A stretch of 53,308 nt of DNA from Microtetraspora niveoalba (GTDB lineage: Bacteria > Actinomycetota > Actinomycetes > Streptosporangiales > Streptosporangiaceae): contig NZ_BBYM01000047.1 in NCBI RefSeq assembly GCF_001570405.1, forward strand, positions 1-53,308. Reading direction: 5' to 3'. The position numbers and the translations under genes were made by a program. The notes under the pieces are model-generated. The model made no database searches. It was not told where the DNA came from and saw only the letters and a list, made by a program, of their open reading frames with translations. This document shows positions 35,809-44,304 of the stretch, piece by piece; positions within the stretch are counted from its first letter, which is position 1; the number at the start of each line of letters is the position of its first letter.

Positions 35809-38646
35809 ATGACGGAGATCGTGAACGGCACCGAGACGGGCACCGGGGGCCGCGGGGGCAAGCGGCCACGCAAGGGTCTCAAGATGAAGCGCGTCTTCAC
35901 CACCCCCGGCGTCCATCCGTACGACACGGTCGCCTGGGAGCGTCGCGACGTCGTCATGACGAACTGGCGTGACGGCTCGATCAACTTCGAGCAGCGCGGC
36001 GTCGAGTTTCCCGAGTTCTGGTCGGTCAACGCCGCCAACATCGTCACCAGCAAGTACTTCCGCGGCGCGGTCGGGACGCCGCAGCGCGAGTCGAGCCTGC
36101 GGCAGCTCGTCGACCGGGTCGTGGACGTATACACCAAGACCGGCGTCGAGAACGGCTACTTCGCCTCGGACGAGGACGCCGAGATCTTCGACCACGAGCT
36201 CAAGCACGCGCTGGTCCACCAGATCTTCAGCTTCAACTCGCCCGTGTGGTTCAACGTGGGAACCGCGTCGCCGCAGCAGGTGAGCGCGTGCTTCATCCTG
36301 GCCGTGGACGACCAGATGGAGTCGATCCTGGAGTGGTACAAGGAAGAGGGCGTCATCTTCAAGGGCGGTTCCGGCTCCGGGATCAACCTCTCCCGCATCC
36401 GTTCCAGCAAGGAGCTGCTCTCCAGCGGCGGCACCGCCAGCGGCCCCGTGTCGTTCATGCGCGGCGCGGACGCCTCCGCGGGCACCATCAAGTCGGGCGG
36501 CGCCACCCGCCGGGCGGCCAAGATGGTCGTCCTGGACGTCGACCACCCCGACATCGAGGAGTTCATCGACACCAAGGCGCGCGAAGAGGACAAGATCCGC
36601 GCGCTGCGGGACGCCGGGTTCGACATGGACCTCGGCGGCAAGGACATCGTGTCCGTGCAGTACCAGAACGCCAACAACTCCGTCCGCGTCTCCGACGAGT
36701 TCATGCGCGCGGTCGAGGACGGCGGCGACTTCGGCCTGCGCGCCCGGCTGACCGGCGAGATCATCGAGAAGGTCGACGCCAGGTCGCTGTTCCGCAGGAT
36801 GGCCCAGGCCGCCTGGGAGTGCGCCGACCCCGGCGTGCAGTACGACGACACGATCAACGACTGGCACACCTGCCCGGAGACCGGGCGCATCACCGCCAGC
36901 AACCCCTGCTCGGAGTACCTCCACCTGGACAACTCCTCCTGCAACCTCGCGTCGATCAACCTGCTGAAGTTCCTGCGCGACGACGACACGTTCGACGTGG
37001 AGAACTTCGTCAAGCTGACCGAGCTGATCATCACGGCGATGGACGTCTCGATCACCTTCGCGGACTTCCCGACCGAGAAGATCGCCGAGACCACCCGGGC
37101 GTACCGGCAGCTCGGCATCGGATACGCGAACCTGGGCGCGCTGCTGATGGCCACCGGCCACGCGTACGACTCCGACGGCGGCCGGGCCATCGCCGGGGCG
37201 ATCACCTCGCTGATGACCGGCACGTCCTACCGTCGCTCGGCCGAGCTCGCCGCGATCGTCGGGCCGTACGACGGCTACGCCCGCAACGCGGAGGCGCACA
37301 AGCGCGTCATGCGCAAGCACGCGAGCGCCAACGACGGCCTGCGCACGGTCGACGCGATGGACAGGGAGATCCACACCGAGGCCACCCGGCAGTGGCAGGA
37401 GTGCCTCCGGCTGGGCGAGAAGAACGGCTACCGCAACGCCCAGGCGTCGCTGCTCGCGCCCACCGGCACCATCGGCCTGATGATGGACTGCGACACGACC
37501 GGCATCGAGCCCGACCTCGCGCTGGTCAAGTTCAAGAAGCTGGTCGGCGGCGGCTCCATGCAGATCGTCAACCAGACGATCCCGCGGGCGCTGCGGCGGC
37601 TCGGCTACCAGGAGGAGCAGGTCGAGGCGATCGTCGAGTACATCGCCGAGCACGGTCACGTCGTGGACGCCCCCGGCCTGCGGACCGAGCACTACGAGGT
37701 GTTCGACTGCGCCATGGGCGAGCGGGCCATCGCCCCGATGGGCCACGTCCGGATGATGGCGGCGACCCAGCCGTTCCTGTCCGGCGCGATCTCCAAGACC
37801 GTCAACCTGCCCGAGTCCGCCACGGTGGACGACATCGAGCAGGTCTACCTGGAGGGCTGGAAGCTCGGGCTGAAGGCCCTGGCCGTCTACCGGGACAACT
37901 GCAAGGTCGGCCAGCCGCTCTCGGCGGCGAAGAAGACCACCGAGGGCGCGACCGAGGAGGCCGCCGCCCCCGAGGTCCAGGTCATCGAGGTGCCCCGGCC
38001 GACCCGGCGGCGCATGCCGAACCAGCGGCCGAGCATCACCACGCGGTTCACCGTGGGCGGCGCCAAGGGCTACATGACCGCGTCGTCCTACCCCGACGAC
38101 GGCCTCGGCGAGGTCTTCCTCAAGATGTCCAAGCAGGGCTCGACCCTCGCGGGCGTCATGGACGCCTTCTCCGTCGCCATCTCGATCGGACTGCAGTACG
38201 GCGTGCCGCTGGAGACCTACGTCCAGAAGTTCGTCAACATGCGCTTCGAGCCGGCCGGCATGACCGACGACCCGGACGTCCGGATGGCCCAGTCCGTCAT
38301 GGACTACATCTTCCGGCGGCTGGCGCTCGACTACCTTCCGTACGACGACCGGGCCGCGCTCGGCATCTTCTCGGCCGCCGAGCGGGCCGCGCAGGCGCGC
38401 GGCGAGGACCCGGCGGCGCTGCAGGAGGTCGTCGACACGGCGGCGCTCGCCCAGTCCGCGCCGATCGAGGAGAAGCGCGCCGAGGTCGCGCGGCCGGCGG
38501 CGAAGCGCTCCTCGACCGACTCGCTGGAGAGCCACCAGGGCCGTACGGCCGACGCGCCGCTGTGCATGACCTGCGGCACGAAGATGCGTCCGGCCGGAAG
38601 CTGCTACGTCTGCGAGGGCTGCGGCAGCACCAGCGGCTGCAGCTGA
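35809..38646 (+). CDS. nrdJ: Vitamin B12-dependent (class II) ribonucleotide reductase
   Basis: A 945-residue adenosylcobalamin-dependent reductase that makes deoxyribonucleotides without oxygen dependence. The N-terminus fits the NrdJ Z-type family (FTTPGVHPYDTVAWERRD). The substrate-site Cys are in SACFILAVDD and the NPCSEYLHLDNSSCNLASIN block. The catalytic loop with AQASLLAPTGTIG and PESATVDDIEQVYLEGWKLGLKALAVYRD are typical. The C-terminus carries a Cys-rich tail, CMTCGTKM and CYVCEGCGSTSGC, that delivers reducing equivalents. A purine-rich GGGAGGGGG site precedes the ATG. It forms an operon with nrdR 109 bp upstream and is followed by a strong terminator. Confidence 0.96.
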   Translation: MTEIVNGTETGTGGRGGKRPRKGLKMKRVFTTPGVHPYDTVAWERRDVVMTNWRDGSINFEQRGVEFPEFWSVNAANIVTSKYFRGAVGTPQRESSLRQLVDRVVDVYTKTGVENGYFASDEDAEIFDHELKHALVHQIFSFNSPVWFNVGTASPQQVSACFILAVDDQMESILEWYKEEGVIFKGGSGSGINLSRIRSSKELLSSGGTASGPVSFMRGADASAGTIKSGGATRRAAKMVVLDVDHPDIEEFIDTKAREEDKIRALRDAGFDMDLGGKDIVSVQYQNANNSVRVSDEFMRAVEDGGDFGLRARLTGEIIEKVDARSLFRRMAQAAWECADPGVQYDDTINDWHTCPETGRITASNPCSEYLHLDNSSCNLASINLLKFLRDDDTFDVENFVKLTELIITAMDVSITFADFPTEKIAETTRAYRQLGIGYANLGALLMATGHAYDSDGGRAIAGAITSLMTGTSYRRSAELAAIVGPYDGYARNAEAHKRVMRKHASANDGLRTVDAMDREIHTEATRQWQECLRLGEKNGYRNAQASLLAPTGTIGLMMDCDTTGIEPDLALVKFKKLVGGGSMQIVNQTIPRALRRLGYQEEQVEAIVEYIAEHGHVVDAPGLRTEHYEVFDCAMGERAIAPMGHVRMMAATQPFLSGAISKTVNLPESATVDDIEQVYLEGWKLGLKALAVYRDNCKVGQPLSAAKKTTEGATEEAAAPEVQVIEVPRPTRRRMPNQRPSITTRFTVGGAKGYMTASSYPDDGLGEVFLKMSKQGSTLAGVMDAFSVAISIGLQYGVPLETYVQKFVNMRFEPAGMTDDPDVRMAQSVMDYIFRRLALDYLPYDDRAALGIFSAAERAAQARGEDPAALQEVVDTAALAQSAPIEEKRAEVARPAAKRSSTDSLESHQGRTADAPLCMTCGTKMRPAGSCYVCEGCGSTSGCS

Positions 38647-38687
38647 CGACCGGCGTCCCGCGTCAGCGGGCGCAGGAGCCGCGAGAG

Positions 38688-38720
38688 GAGCGGGGCCCCG
38701 GGCATTCCGGGGCCCCGCTC
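38688..38720 (+). terminator. Perfect 14-bp hairpin terminating nrdR-nrdJ
   Basis: GAGCGGGGCCCCGG (38688-38701), loop GCATT, CCGGGGCCCCGCTC (38707-38720); 42 bp after the nrdJ stop. No T run, but the most stable hairpin in this window by inspection. Confidence 0.8.
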
Positions 38721-38827
38721 CGCTTCATCCCGGCACATGTCCCGCCGCGCCGGCGGGCACGACGACCACGCCGACTCTTTCCGGCAGCCTGCGGACCCGG
38801 GCCGAGGGGCGCTCGCGGGGTCCGGGT

Positions 38828-38833
38828 TAGGCT
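38828..38833 (+). promoter_or_regulatory. -10 box of a leaderless promoter (nitronate monooxygenase)
   Basis: TAGGCT followed by 6 nt and the first of three in-frame ATG codons at 38840. Confidence 0.5.
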
Positions 38834-38839
38834 GCCGCC

Positions 38840-38875
38840 ATGCCCGACCACATGCCCGACCACATGCCCGACCGC
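38840..38875 (+). repeat. Triplicated 12-bp unit at the start codon
   Basis: ATGCCCGACCAC at 38840 and 38852, then ATGCCCGACCGC at 38864 (11 of 12). Each unit contains an in-frame ATG, so slippage would add or remove start codons without shifting frame. Confidence 0.95.
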
Positions 38876-39895
38876 ATTCTGGACGCGCTGGCGTACCCCG
38901 TCGTCCTGTCGCCCATGGCGGGCGGGGCGGGGACGGCGCGGCTGTGCGCGGCCGTGTCCGAGGCCGGAGGGCTGGGCTTCCTCGCCGCCGGATACAAGAC
39001 GGGCGAGGCCATGGCCGCCGAGATCGAGCAGGTCAGGGAGGCGACCTCGCGGCCGTTCGGGGTGAACCTCTTCGTCCCTGGCGAGCCGGCCGACCCCGAG
39101 GTGGTGGACGCCTACGCCGCCGAGCTGGCGCCGGAGGCGGAGCGGTACGGCGTCGGGCTGCCCGACGTCCCGCTCGACGACGACGACGAATGGGACGCCA
39201 AGATCGACCTGCTGCTGCGGCGTCCGGTGCCGGTGGTGAGCTTCACGTTCGGGTGCCCCGGAGTCTCCCTCGTCGACCGTCTGCACGAGGTGGGGACGGC
39301 GGTCGTCGTGACCGTCACCGACCCCGGCGAGGCGGTGGCCGCCGTGTCGGCGCGAGCGGACGCGTTGTGCGTGCAGGGCCCGGAGGCGGGCGCGCACCGA
39401 GGCTCCTTCGTGCCGCGCAAGCCGTACGGCGCCGCGGAGCCGGGGCTGCTCGACCTGCTCGCGGCGGTCCGCAAGGCTGTACGGGCGCCGCTCATCGCGG
39501 CCGGAGGCATCGGGGACGGGGCGGCCGCGGCGGCGGCGCGGGAGGCGGGCGCGGCGGCCGTGCAGCTCGGCACGGCCTTCCTGTTGACACCGGAGAGCGG
39601 GGCGAACCCCGTCCACCGGGCCGCGCTGCGCGACCCGCGCTTCACCTCGACCACCGTGACCACCGCGTTCTCGGGACGGCCGGCGCGCGGGCTGACCAAC
39701 AGGTTCATCCTCGACCACCCGGACGCCCCGGTCGGCTATCCCGCCGTCCACCACCTGACCACGCCGATCCGCCGCGCCGCCGTCGCGCAGGGCGACCCCG
39801 GCGGGGTCAACCTCTGGGCGGGAACGGCCTGGCGGCTGGCCGGGGAGCGACCGGCGGCGGACGTCGTACGCGAGATCGGCGCGGCGATCGCCTGA
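38840..39895 (+). CDS. Nitronate monooxygenase family flavoprotein
   Basis: A 351-residue FMN-dependent TIM-barrel enzyme that oxidises alkyl nitronates; members of the family also detoxify propionate-3-nitronate. The N-terminal barrel strand has the family PVVLSPMAGGAGTARLCAAVSEAGGLGFLAAGY. The FMN phosphate-binding part includes APLIAAGGIGDG and GAAAVQLGTAFLLTPES. The catalytic His region is QGPEAGAHRG. The start is unusual: the first 12 codons are three near-identical copies of a 12-bp unit, giving MPDHMPDHMPDR with three in-frame ATGs. The leaderless promoter favours the first. It ends 27 bp before the convergent MFS gene. Confidence 0.88.
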   Translation: MPDHMPDHMPDRILDALAYPVVLSPMAGGAGTARLCAAVSEAGGLGFLAAGYKTGEAMAAEIEQVREATSRPFGVNLFVPGEPADPEVVDAYAAELAPEAERYGVGLPDVPLDDDDEWDAKIDLLLRRPVPVVSFTFGCPGVSLVDRLHEVGTAVVVTVTDPGEAVAAVSARADALCVQGPEAGAHRGSFVPRKPYGAAEPGLLDLLAAVRKAVRAPLIAAGGIGDGAAAAAAREAGAAAVQLGTAFLLTPESGANPVHRAALRDPRFTSTTVTTAFSGRPARGLTNRFILDHPDAPVGYPAVHHLTTPIRRAAVAQGDPGGVNLWAGTAWRLAGERPAADVVREIGAAIA

Positions 39896-39922
39896 CCCCG
39901 TCCGGCCGTTCCGAGTGAAAGG

Positions 39923-41290
39923 TCAGGAGGCGGCGAACCGGACGAGCCCGGCGGTGAGGGCGGCGGCCGCCGCACAGGCCACGATCATGAGATCGGCGCC
40001 GGCGGCCGGCCCCTGGCCGCCGATGACCGCCGCGGTCAGCGCCGCGCCCACCGAGGATCCCACGTACCGCGCGGTGTTGTTGGCCCCGGACCCCATGCCG
40101 GCCCAGTGCGGCGGCACGCTCTCGATCGCGAGGTGGGTGAGGGATCCGTTGATCAGCCCGCTGCCGACCCCCGCGACCAGGAGCCCGGCGAGGGCCCGCG
40201 GCGCCGACCACTGGGCCGTCGTGCCGAGCAGGGCGAGGCCGCCGGCGGCGGAGAGCAGCAGGCCGAGCGCGAGGCGGCCACGGGTGGTGAGCCGCAGCCG
40301 GGGAGCCAGGAGCGCGGCGACGAAGGACGTCCCGGACCAGACGGCGAACACGGCGGCGGTGGCGAGCTGCGTCATGCCGAGGGCCGACTGGAGCACGGTC
40401 GGCAGATAGCTCATCAGCCCGATGATCGCGATGCCGGTGGCCAGCGCGCCGCCGGTGGCGACGAGGAACGACGGGCGCCGGAACAGGCCCATGTCGATCA
40501 GCGGCTCCGGATGGCGGACCTCCACCAGGGCGAAGGCGGCCAGGAGGACGGCCGCCGCGGCCAGGGCCGCGAGCACGACCGGCCGGGACCAGCCGAGCCG
40601 CCCCTCGGTCACGCCGGTCACCAGGGCGGCGAGCCCGAGGGTGAGCGTGACGGCGCCGGGCACGTCGAGCCGCCGGCGTCCCGATGGCGGCTCGGTCCGT
40701 GCGGGCAGCGTACGCGCCGTCACGGCCAGCGCGACGGAGCAGGCGGCCGTCAGCCAGTACACGCCGCGCCAGCTCGACAGCGCGGCGAGCCCGCCCGACA
40801 CCAGGGGGCCGATCGCGATGCCCAGGCCGAGCATCGCGCCGTACCATCCCGTGACCCGCGCCCGCTCGGGACCCGGGGGAACGACCTCGCCGACCACACC
40901 CAGGCTGGCGGCCAGCACCGCCGCACTGGCCACCCCCTGGGCGAAGCGGCCGAGCACGAACATCGGCACGCCTCCCGCGAGGGCCACGATCGCGCTCGAC
41001 ACCGCGAGCGACGCCATGCCGATGACGTAGACGCGCCGGCGGCCGTGCTCGTCGGCGAGCACGCCGGCGACGAGCAGCGACACCGCGAGTCCCAGGGTGA
41101 CGGCGTTCAGCATCCAGACCGGGCCGGTCGGACCGGCGTCGAGAGCGCGGGCGGCCTCCGGCAGCGTGACCATCGGCGCGGTGTAGTTGACCAGCGCGAG
41201 CAGCGGCGCCGCGCACACGATCGCGAGGGTCGCCGGCCGGGCCCGTAAGGGAGCCGGGGGCGTGTCCAGCACAGGACCTCCAAGGTTCAT
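39923..41290 (-). CDS. MFS exporter, 14-TM (DHA2-like)
   Basis: A 455-residue proton-driven drug-exporter-type carrier. The antiporter helix-5-like segment (AMLGLGIAIGPLVSGGLA) and the loop 2-3 motif LADEHGRRRVYV mark the DHA family. Hydrophobic helices cover the whole length with a central loop near 200-210. Probable efflux of toxic compounds; substrates unknown. The ATG start is embedded in a 15-bp inverted repeat (41285-41299). It is divergent from an HxlR-type regulator with a second copy of the repeat, so it is likely repressed by that regulator. It overlaps no neighbour; the nitronate monooxygenase gene converges on it. Confidence 0.9.
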   Translation of the reverse strand: MNLGGPVLDTPPAPLRARPATLAIVCAAPLLALVNYTAPMVTLPEAARALDAGPTGPVWMLNAVTLGLAVSLLVAGVLADEHGRRRVYVIGMASLAVSSAIVALAGGVPMFVLGRFAQGVASAAVLAASLGVVGEVVPPGPERARVTGWYGAMLGLGIAIGPLVSGGLAALSSWRGVYWLTAACSVALAVTARTLPARTEPPSGRRRLDVPGAVTLTLGLAALVTGVTEGRLGWSRPVVLAALAAAAVLLAAFALVEVRHPEPLIDMGLFRRPSFLVATGGALATGIAIIGLMSYLPTVLQSALGMTQLATAAVFAVWSGTSFVAALLAPRLRLTTRGRLALGLLLSAAGGLALLGTTAQWSAPRALAGLLVAGVGSGLINGSLTHLAIESVPPHWAGMGSGANNTARYVGSSVGAALTAAVIGGQGPAAGADLMIVACAAAAALTAGLVRFAAS

Positions 41291-41299
41291 TCATTGAAC
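41285..41299. promoter_or_regulatory. Operator 1 of the MFS/HxlR divergon
   Basis: GTTCA-TTCAT-TGAAC, a perfect 5-bp inverted repeat with a 5-bp spacer, overlapping the MFS start codon (41288-41290). Confidence 0.6.
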
Positions 41300-41325
41300 T
41301 GATGGCGCGACGATAGCACGCGTCG

Positions 41326-41340
41326 GTTCGATGACTGAAC
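41326..41340. promoter_or_regulatory. Operator 2 of the MFS/HxlR divergon
   Basis: GTTCG-ATGAC-TGAAC, the same 15-bp element with one mismatch. Its centre is 41 bp from that of operator 1, near four helical turns, just upstream of the regulator's ribosome site. Confidence 0.55.
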
Positions 41341-41366
41341 TAAGATGTGGCGGAAGGAGGACGGTG

Positions 41367-41885
41367 ATGGGGCTCGGCAAGAACTACGAGGGGCAGGACT
41401 GCTCCCTCGCCCGGTCGCTGGAACTGCTCGGCGAGCGGTGGACGCTGCTCATCGTGCGCGACGCGCTGTACGGCGTGCGCCGGTACGGCGACTTCCTCGC
41501 CCACCTCGGCATCCCGAGGGCGGTCCTCTCCCAGCGGCTGTCCGCGCTGGTGGACGCGGAGGTCATGGAGCGGCGCCGCTACCAGGAGTCCCCGCCGCGC
41601 GAGGAGTACGTCCTGACCGGCAAGGGGAGGGAGCTCTGGCCGCCGGTGCTCGCCCTCGCCCACTGGGGCGAGCGGCACATGAGCGACGCGGGGCCGCGCC
41701 GCGTCTTCCGTCACGTGCCCTGCGACGCGCCGATCGGCGCGGGCGCCACCTGCTCGGCGTGCGGGGCGTACGTGCCCGTCGAGGAGGTCGAGGTACGGCC
41801 CGGTCCCGGCGCCGACCTCACCCGCGAGGACCCGGTGAGCGTCGCGCTGCGCGGGCCGCGCCGGATGCTGGAACCGCTGCCCTGA
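41367..41885 (+). CDS. HxlR-family transcriptional regulator
   Basis: A 172-residue regulator with an N-terminal winged helix-turn-helix of the HxlR family. The family signature Cys is in GQDCSLARSLELLGERW, with the Trp-Thr-Leu-Leu-Ile-Val-Arg-Asp stretch following. The recognition part is RYGDFLAHLGIPRAVLSQRLSAL, with the wing ahead of YVLTGKGRELWPPVLALAHWGE. An extra ~50-residue C-terminal tail contains CSACGAY and Cys140s-region residues that could bind metal or sense thiol stress (inferred). ATG 41367 is preferred because GGAGG lies six bases upstream; the open frame begins 12 codons earlier inside operator 2. It probably controls the divergent MFS exporter. Confidence 0.9.
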   Translation: MGLGKNYEGQDCSLARSLELLGERWTLLIVRDALYGVRRYGDFLAHLGIPRAVLSQRLSALVDAEVMERRRYQESPPREEYVLTGKGRELWPPVLALAHWGERHMSDAGPRRVFRHVPCDAPIGAGATCSACGAYVPVEEVEVRPGPGADLTREDPVSVALRGPRRMLEPLP

Positions 41886-41906
41886 CCTCCGCCCGGCCTT
41901 CCGGCG

Positions 41907-42725
41907 TCAGCGTCGCTGGCAGGCGGGGCACCAGAACAGGTTGCGCGACTCCAGGTCGGCGGTGCGGATCTCGCCGCCGCAGACGTGGCAGAGCTGCCCG
42001 GCCCGGCGATAGACGTACACCTCGCCGCCGTGGTCGTCCACCCGGGGCGGCCGTCCCATCGCCTCGGGCATGTGCTCCGGGCGTACGGTGTCGATCCGGC
42101 CCGAGGCGGCGCCTTCGCGCATGAGCGCGACGAGGTCGGCCCAGATCGCCTCCCACTCGGCCCGGTCCAGGTCGCGACCCGCGCGATAGGGGTCGACGCC
42201 GTGCCGGAAGAGGACCTCGGCCCGGTAGACGTTGCCGACCCCGGCGATCACCTTCTGGTCCATGAGCAGCGCCGCGATCGGCCCGCGTGACCGGGTGACG
42301 CGCGTCCACGCGCGCTCGGGGTCGTCGTGCGGCCGCAGCGGGTCCGGGCCGAGGCGGTCGTGCACCGCCTGCTTCTCCCCGGGGGTGATCAGCTCGCAGG
42401 CGGTGGGGCCGCGCAGGTCCGCGTACTCGTCCCGTCCCTCCAGGCGCAGCCGTACGGCTCCGACGGGCGCGGGGGCGGGAGCCGGACCGAAGGAGACCTT
42501 CCCGTAGAGGCCGAGGTGGACGCGCACCCAGCCGTGTCCGCCGAACCCCTCGAAGCCGAGGAAGAGGTGTTTGCCGTGGGCGTCGGTCACGGCCATGCGC
42601 TGCCCGTCGATCAGCGCGGCGCCGTCGGAGAACTTGCCCTGCGGGCTGCTCGCCGCGACCGGGCCGCCCGCGAAACGCCGGCCGTACTCGGCCGCGAGAC
42701 GGTGGATGATGTGACCTTCGGGCAT
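41907..42725 (-). CDS. nei: Fpg/Nei-family DNA glycosylase/AP lyase
   Basis: A 272-residue base-excision repair enzyme. After Met removal the N-terminus is PEGHIIHRLA, in which Pro2 and Glu3 are the catalytic residues of the family. The rest shows AASSPQGKFSDGA, HGKHLFLGFEG, VHLGLYGK, and the helix-two-turn-helix with ALLMDQKVIAGVGNVYRAEVLFR. A C-terminal zinc finger CHVCGG and CPACQR is intact. The MPEGH start marks it as Nei-type (close to mycobacterial Nei1) rather than MutM, which begins MPELPEVE. It removes oxidised pyrimidines. The ATG at 42725 is chosen by homology; the open frame extends 15 codons upstream without family similarity. Confidence 0.94.
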   Translation of the reverse strand: MPEGHIIHRLAAEYGRRFAGGPVAASSPQGKFSDGAALIDGQRMAVTDAHGKHLFLGFEGFGGHGWVRVHLGLYGKVSFGPAPAPAPVGAVRLRLEGRDEYADLRGPTACELITPGEKQAVHDRLGPDPLRPHDDPERAWTRVTRSRGPIAALLMDQKVIAGVGNVYRAEVLFRHGVDPYRAGRDLDRAEWEAIWADLVALMREGAASGRIDTVRPEHMPEAMGRPPRVDDHGGEVYVYRRAGQLCHVCGGEIRTADLESRNLFWCPACQRR

Positions 42726-42840
42726 CGGCGGGCAGCGCTCCGGGGGACTCGGGGAAGAGGGGAGCCCCACCCTATCCGGGCTCCGGGCCGCCCCACCGGT
42801 CGGCGGGCGCGCCGGTGATCCGGCTCGGCGCCGGGGTGGG

Positions 42841-43293
42841 TCAGTCGGTCTCGTACGCGAGCCGGTCGGCGAGCCAGCGGTGGAACCTGATCGCGAACCT
42901 GACCCAGTGGGCGATCACGGTGGTGAGGTGCTCGCGGGTGACGCCGGCGCCGATGTAGAGCTGCGAGTCGCCCACCACGCGCAACGCGCCGCTGTCCTGC
43001 GTGAAGCTGTAGACCTTGGGCCACATGGTGTCGGCGTTCCACTCGTTCAGCGCGGTGACCAGCGTCGGCTTGTCGTCGACCGAGTACTGCTCCTCGTAGT
43101 ACGTGCGGATCGTGAACAGCTCTCCCTCGGAGCCGAACAGGAAGAAGACCGTGAGCTCGGGGGTGGAGATGGCGATGTCGCCCTCGGCGTCGAGGGTGTG
43201 GTCGAGGTCCAACTCGTCCAGGATCTCCCTGATCAACTCCTGATCGGGCTGGACGACCGCTGGGGAAGGGGTCACCGCCCCATCCTGCACCAT
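42841..43293 (-). CDS. YbjN domain-containing protein
   Basis: A 150-residue soluble protein with the YbjN/secretion-chaperone-like fold. Features are the DQELIREILDELDLDH helix, the two beta strands ending FFLFGSEGELFTIRTYYEE, and the ALNEWNADTMWPKVYSF helix-strand, followed by the helix EHLTTVIAHWVRFAIRFHRWL. Family members are poorly understood and some affect sensory or stress responses. Two starts are possible: ATG 43293 (used here) and GTG 43275. No strong ribosome site distinguishes them. The open frame upstream is a shadow of other sequence. It lies between nei and the PPOX-type gene, both on the same strand. Confidence 0.82.
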   Translation of the reverse strand: MVQDGAVTPSPAVVQPDQELIREILDELDLDHTLDAEGDIAISTPELTVFFLFGSEGELFTIRTYYEEQYSVDDKPTLVTALNEWNADTMWPKVYSFTQDSGALRVVGDSQLYIGAGVTREHLTTVIAHWVRFAIRFHRWLADRLAYETD

Positions 43294-43403
43294 GAGTGTC
43301 GCGGCGGCCCGCCGTATGGGGCCGAACGCCGCCACGGCCGCGGGCGCCGCTTCCACGCGTCGTCCCCGGTCGGGGGCCGCTCGCGCCGGCGGGACCCGCG
43401 GCC

Positions 43404-44084
43404 TCAGTCTCCGGGGGACTCGCCGCCGAGGCGGGTTCCGGCGCGGAGCCGCACGTGGGCGGGGACCTCGCGGGCGCTCAGCGGGTCGGTGACCGGGGGC
43501 TGCCAGGTGGCGGCGAGAGGCAGCACGCCCGCCCACACGTCGTGCGGATCGTCGGCGTCGTCGGGCGGGCCCTGCCGGACCTTCACCGACGCCTCGTCCA
43601 GCGGGACGGCCAGGATCGTGGTGGCGGCCAGCTCCTTGCGGTTCGGCCGGCGCGCGTAGTCCCACTGGCCGGGGGCCGTGTGCTCCGTGAGGAGGCGGAG
43701 CGCCTCCAGCTTCTCCTCGCCCTCCAGGGCGCGCGGCACGCCGTAGATCATCGCGCTGCGGTAGTTGACGCCGTGCTCGAACACCGACCGGGCGAGCACC
43801 AGGCCGTCGACGTGCGTGACGGTCACGCACACGGGCGCCGGCCCCCCGGTGGCCAGGCTGCGGCTGGCGACCGATCCGTGGACGTACACGTGGTCGGAGT
43901 CGAAGCCGTACACCGTGGGCACCACCATGGGCGCGCCGTCCACGATCACGCCCAGGTGGCAGACGAACCCGGCCCCGAGCACGGCGAACAGCTCTTCCCT
44001 GTCCGTACGGCCCTGCTCGCGCAGCCGGCGGTGCCGGGTCCGCTCCGATGCCGACAAAGATGGCAAGGCCGACAAGTCACCCAT
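43404..44084 (-). CDS. Pyridoxamine 5'-phosphate oxidase-like (FMN/heme-binding split barrel) protein
   Basis: A 226-residue split-barrel flavin-reductase/PNPOx-fold protein. The family-typical GFVCHLGVIVDGAPMVVPTVYGFDSDHVYVHGS and then TVTHVDGLVLARSVFEHGVNYRSAMIYG align with the actinobacterial PPOX class that binds FMN or F420. The later ALRLLTEHTAPGQWDYARRPNRKEL and TTILAVPLDEASVKVRQGPPDD belong to the conserved C-terminal part. Specific activity is unknown. The ATG start lies in a 6-bp inverted repeat (44076-44092), a potential mRNA hairpin or operator. The gene is monocistronic in appearance. Confidence 0.85.
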   Translation of the reverse strand: MGDLSALPSLSASERTRHRRLREQGRTDREELFAVLGAGFVCHLGVIVDGAPMVVPTVYGFDSDHVYVHGSVASRSLATGGPAPVCVTVTHVDGLVLARSVFEHGVNYRSAMIYGVPRALEGEEKLEALRLLTEHTAPGQWDYARRPNRKELAATTILAVPLDEASVKVRQGPPDDADDPHDVWAGVLPLAATWQPPVTDPLSAREVPAHVRLRAGTRLGGESPGD

Positions 44085-44092
44085 GAGGTGAC
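44076..44092. promoter_or_regulatory. Inverted repeat spanning the PPOX-type gene start
   Basis: GTCACC-CATGA-GGTGAC; on the minus strand the ATG sits in the loop of this perfect 6-bp stem. It could limit translation initiation or be a repressor site. Confidence 0.35.
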
Positions 44093-44124
44093 ATCCAATC
44101 AGTAAGCGGTCGCGGCTGGAAAGA

Positions 44125-44304
44125 TCAGGCGACCGAGGTCGGCCCGGGCTTGGGGAAGCGGATGACGTTGCGCCCCGCGTACGCCCGCATGTCCACGATC
44201 TTGGTGTCGCGCTTCGGCCGGCGGCGCAGCGCGGACGTGATGTCGCGCACCTTCGCGAACGGCGTCTCGACCGACTCGTCGAGCGACGTGACGACCCTCA
44301 GCAT
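44125..44304 (-). CDS. Small basic hypothetical protein (59 aa)
   Basis: A 59-codon frame on the minus strand, beginning ATG 44304 and filling most of an otherwise gene-free gap. The peptide is basic (about 13 Lys/Arg) with a central SALRRRPKRD stretch and the end RNVIRFPKPGPTSVA. It has no membrane segment, signal peptide or known domain. Codon use is GC3-rich as in neighbouring genes. A G-rich sequence upstream (GGGGGGATCGG) could be a weak ribosome site. Real-gene status is moderately likely; conservation is needed to confirm it. Function unknown. Confidence 0.5.
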   Translation of the reverse strand: MLRVVTSLDESVETPFAKVRDITSALRRRPKRDTKIVDMRAYAGRNVIRFPKPGPTSVA

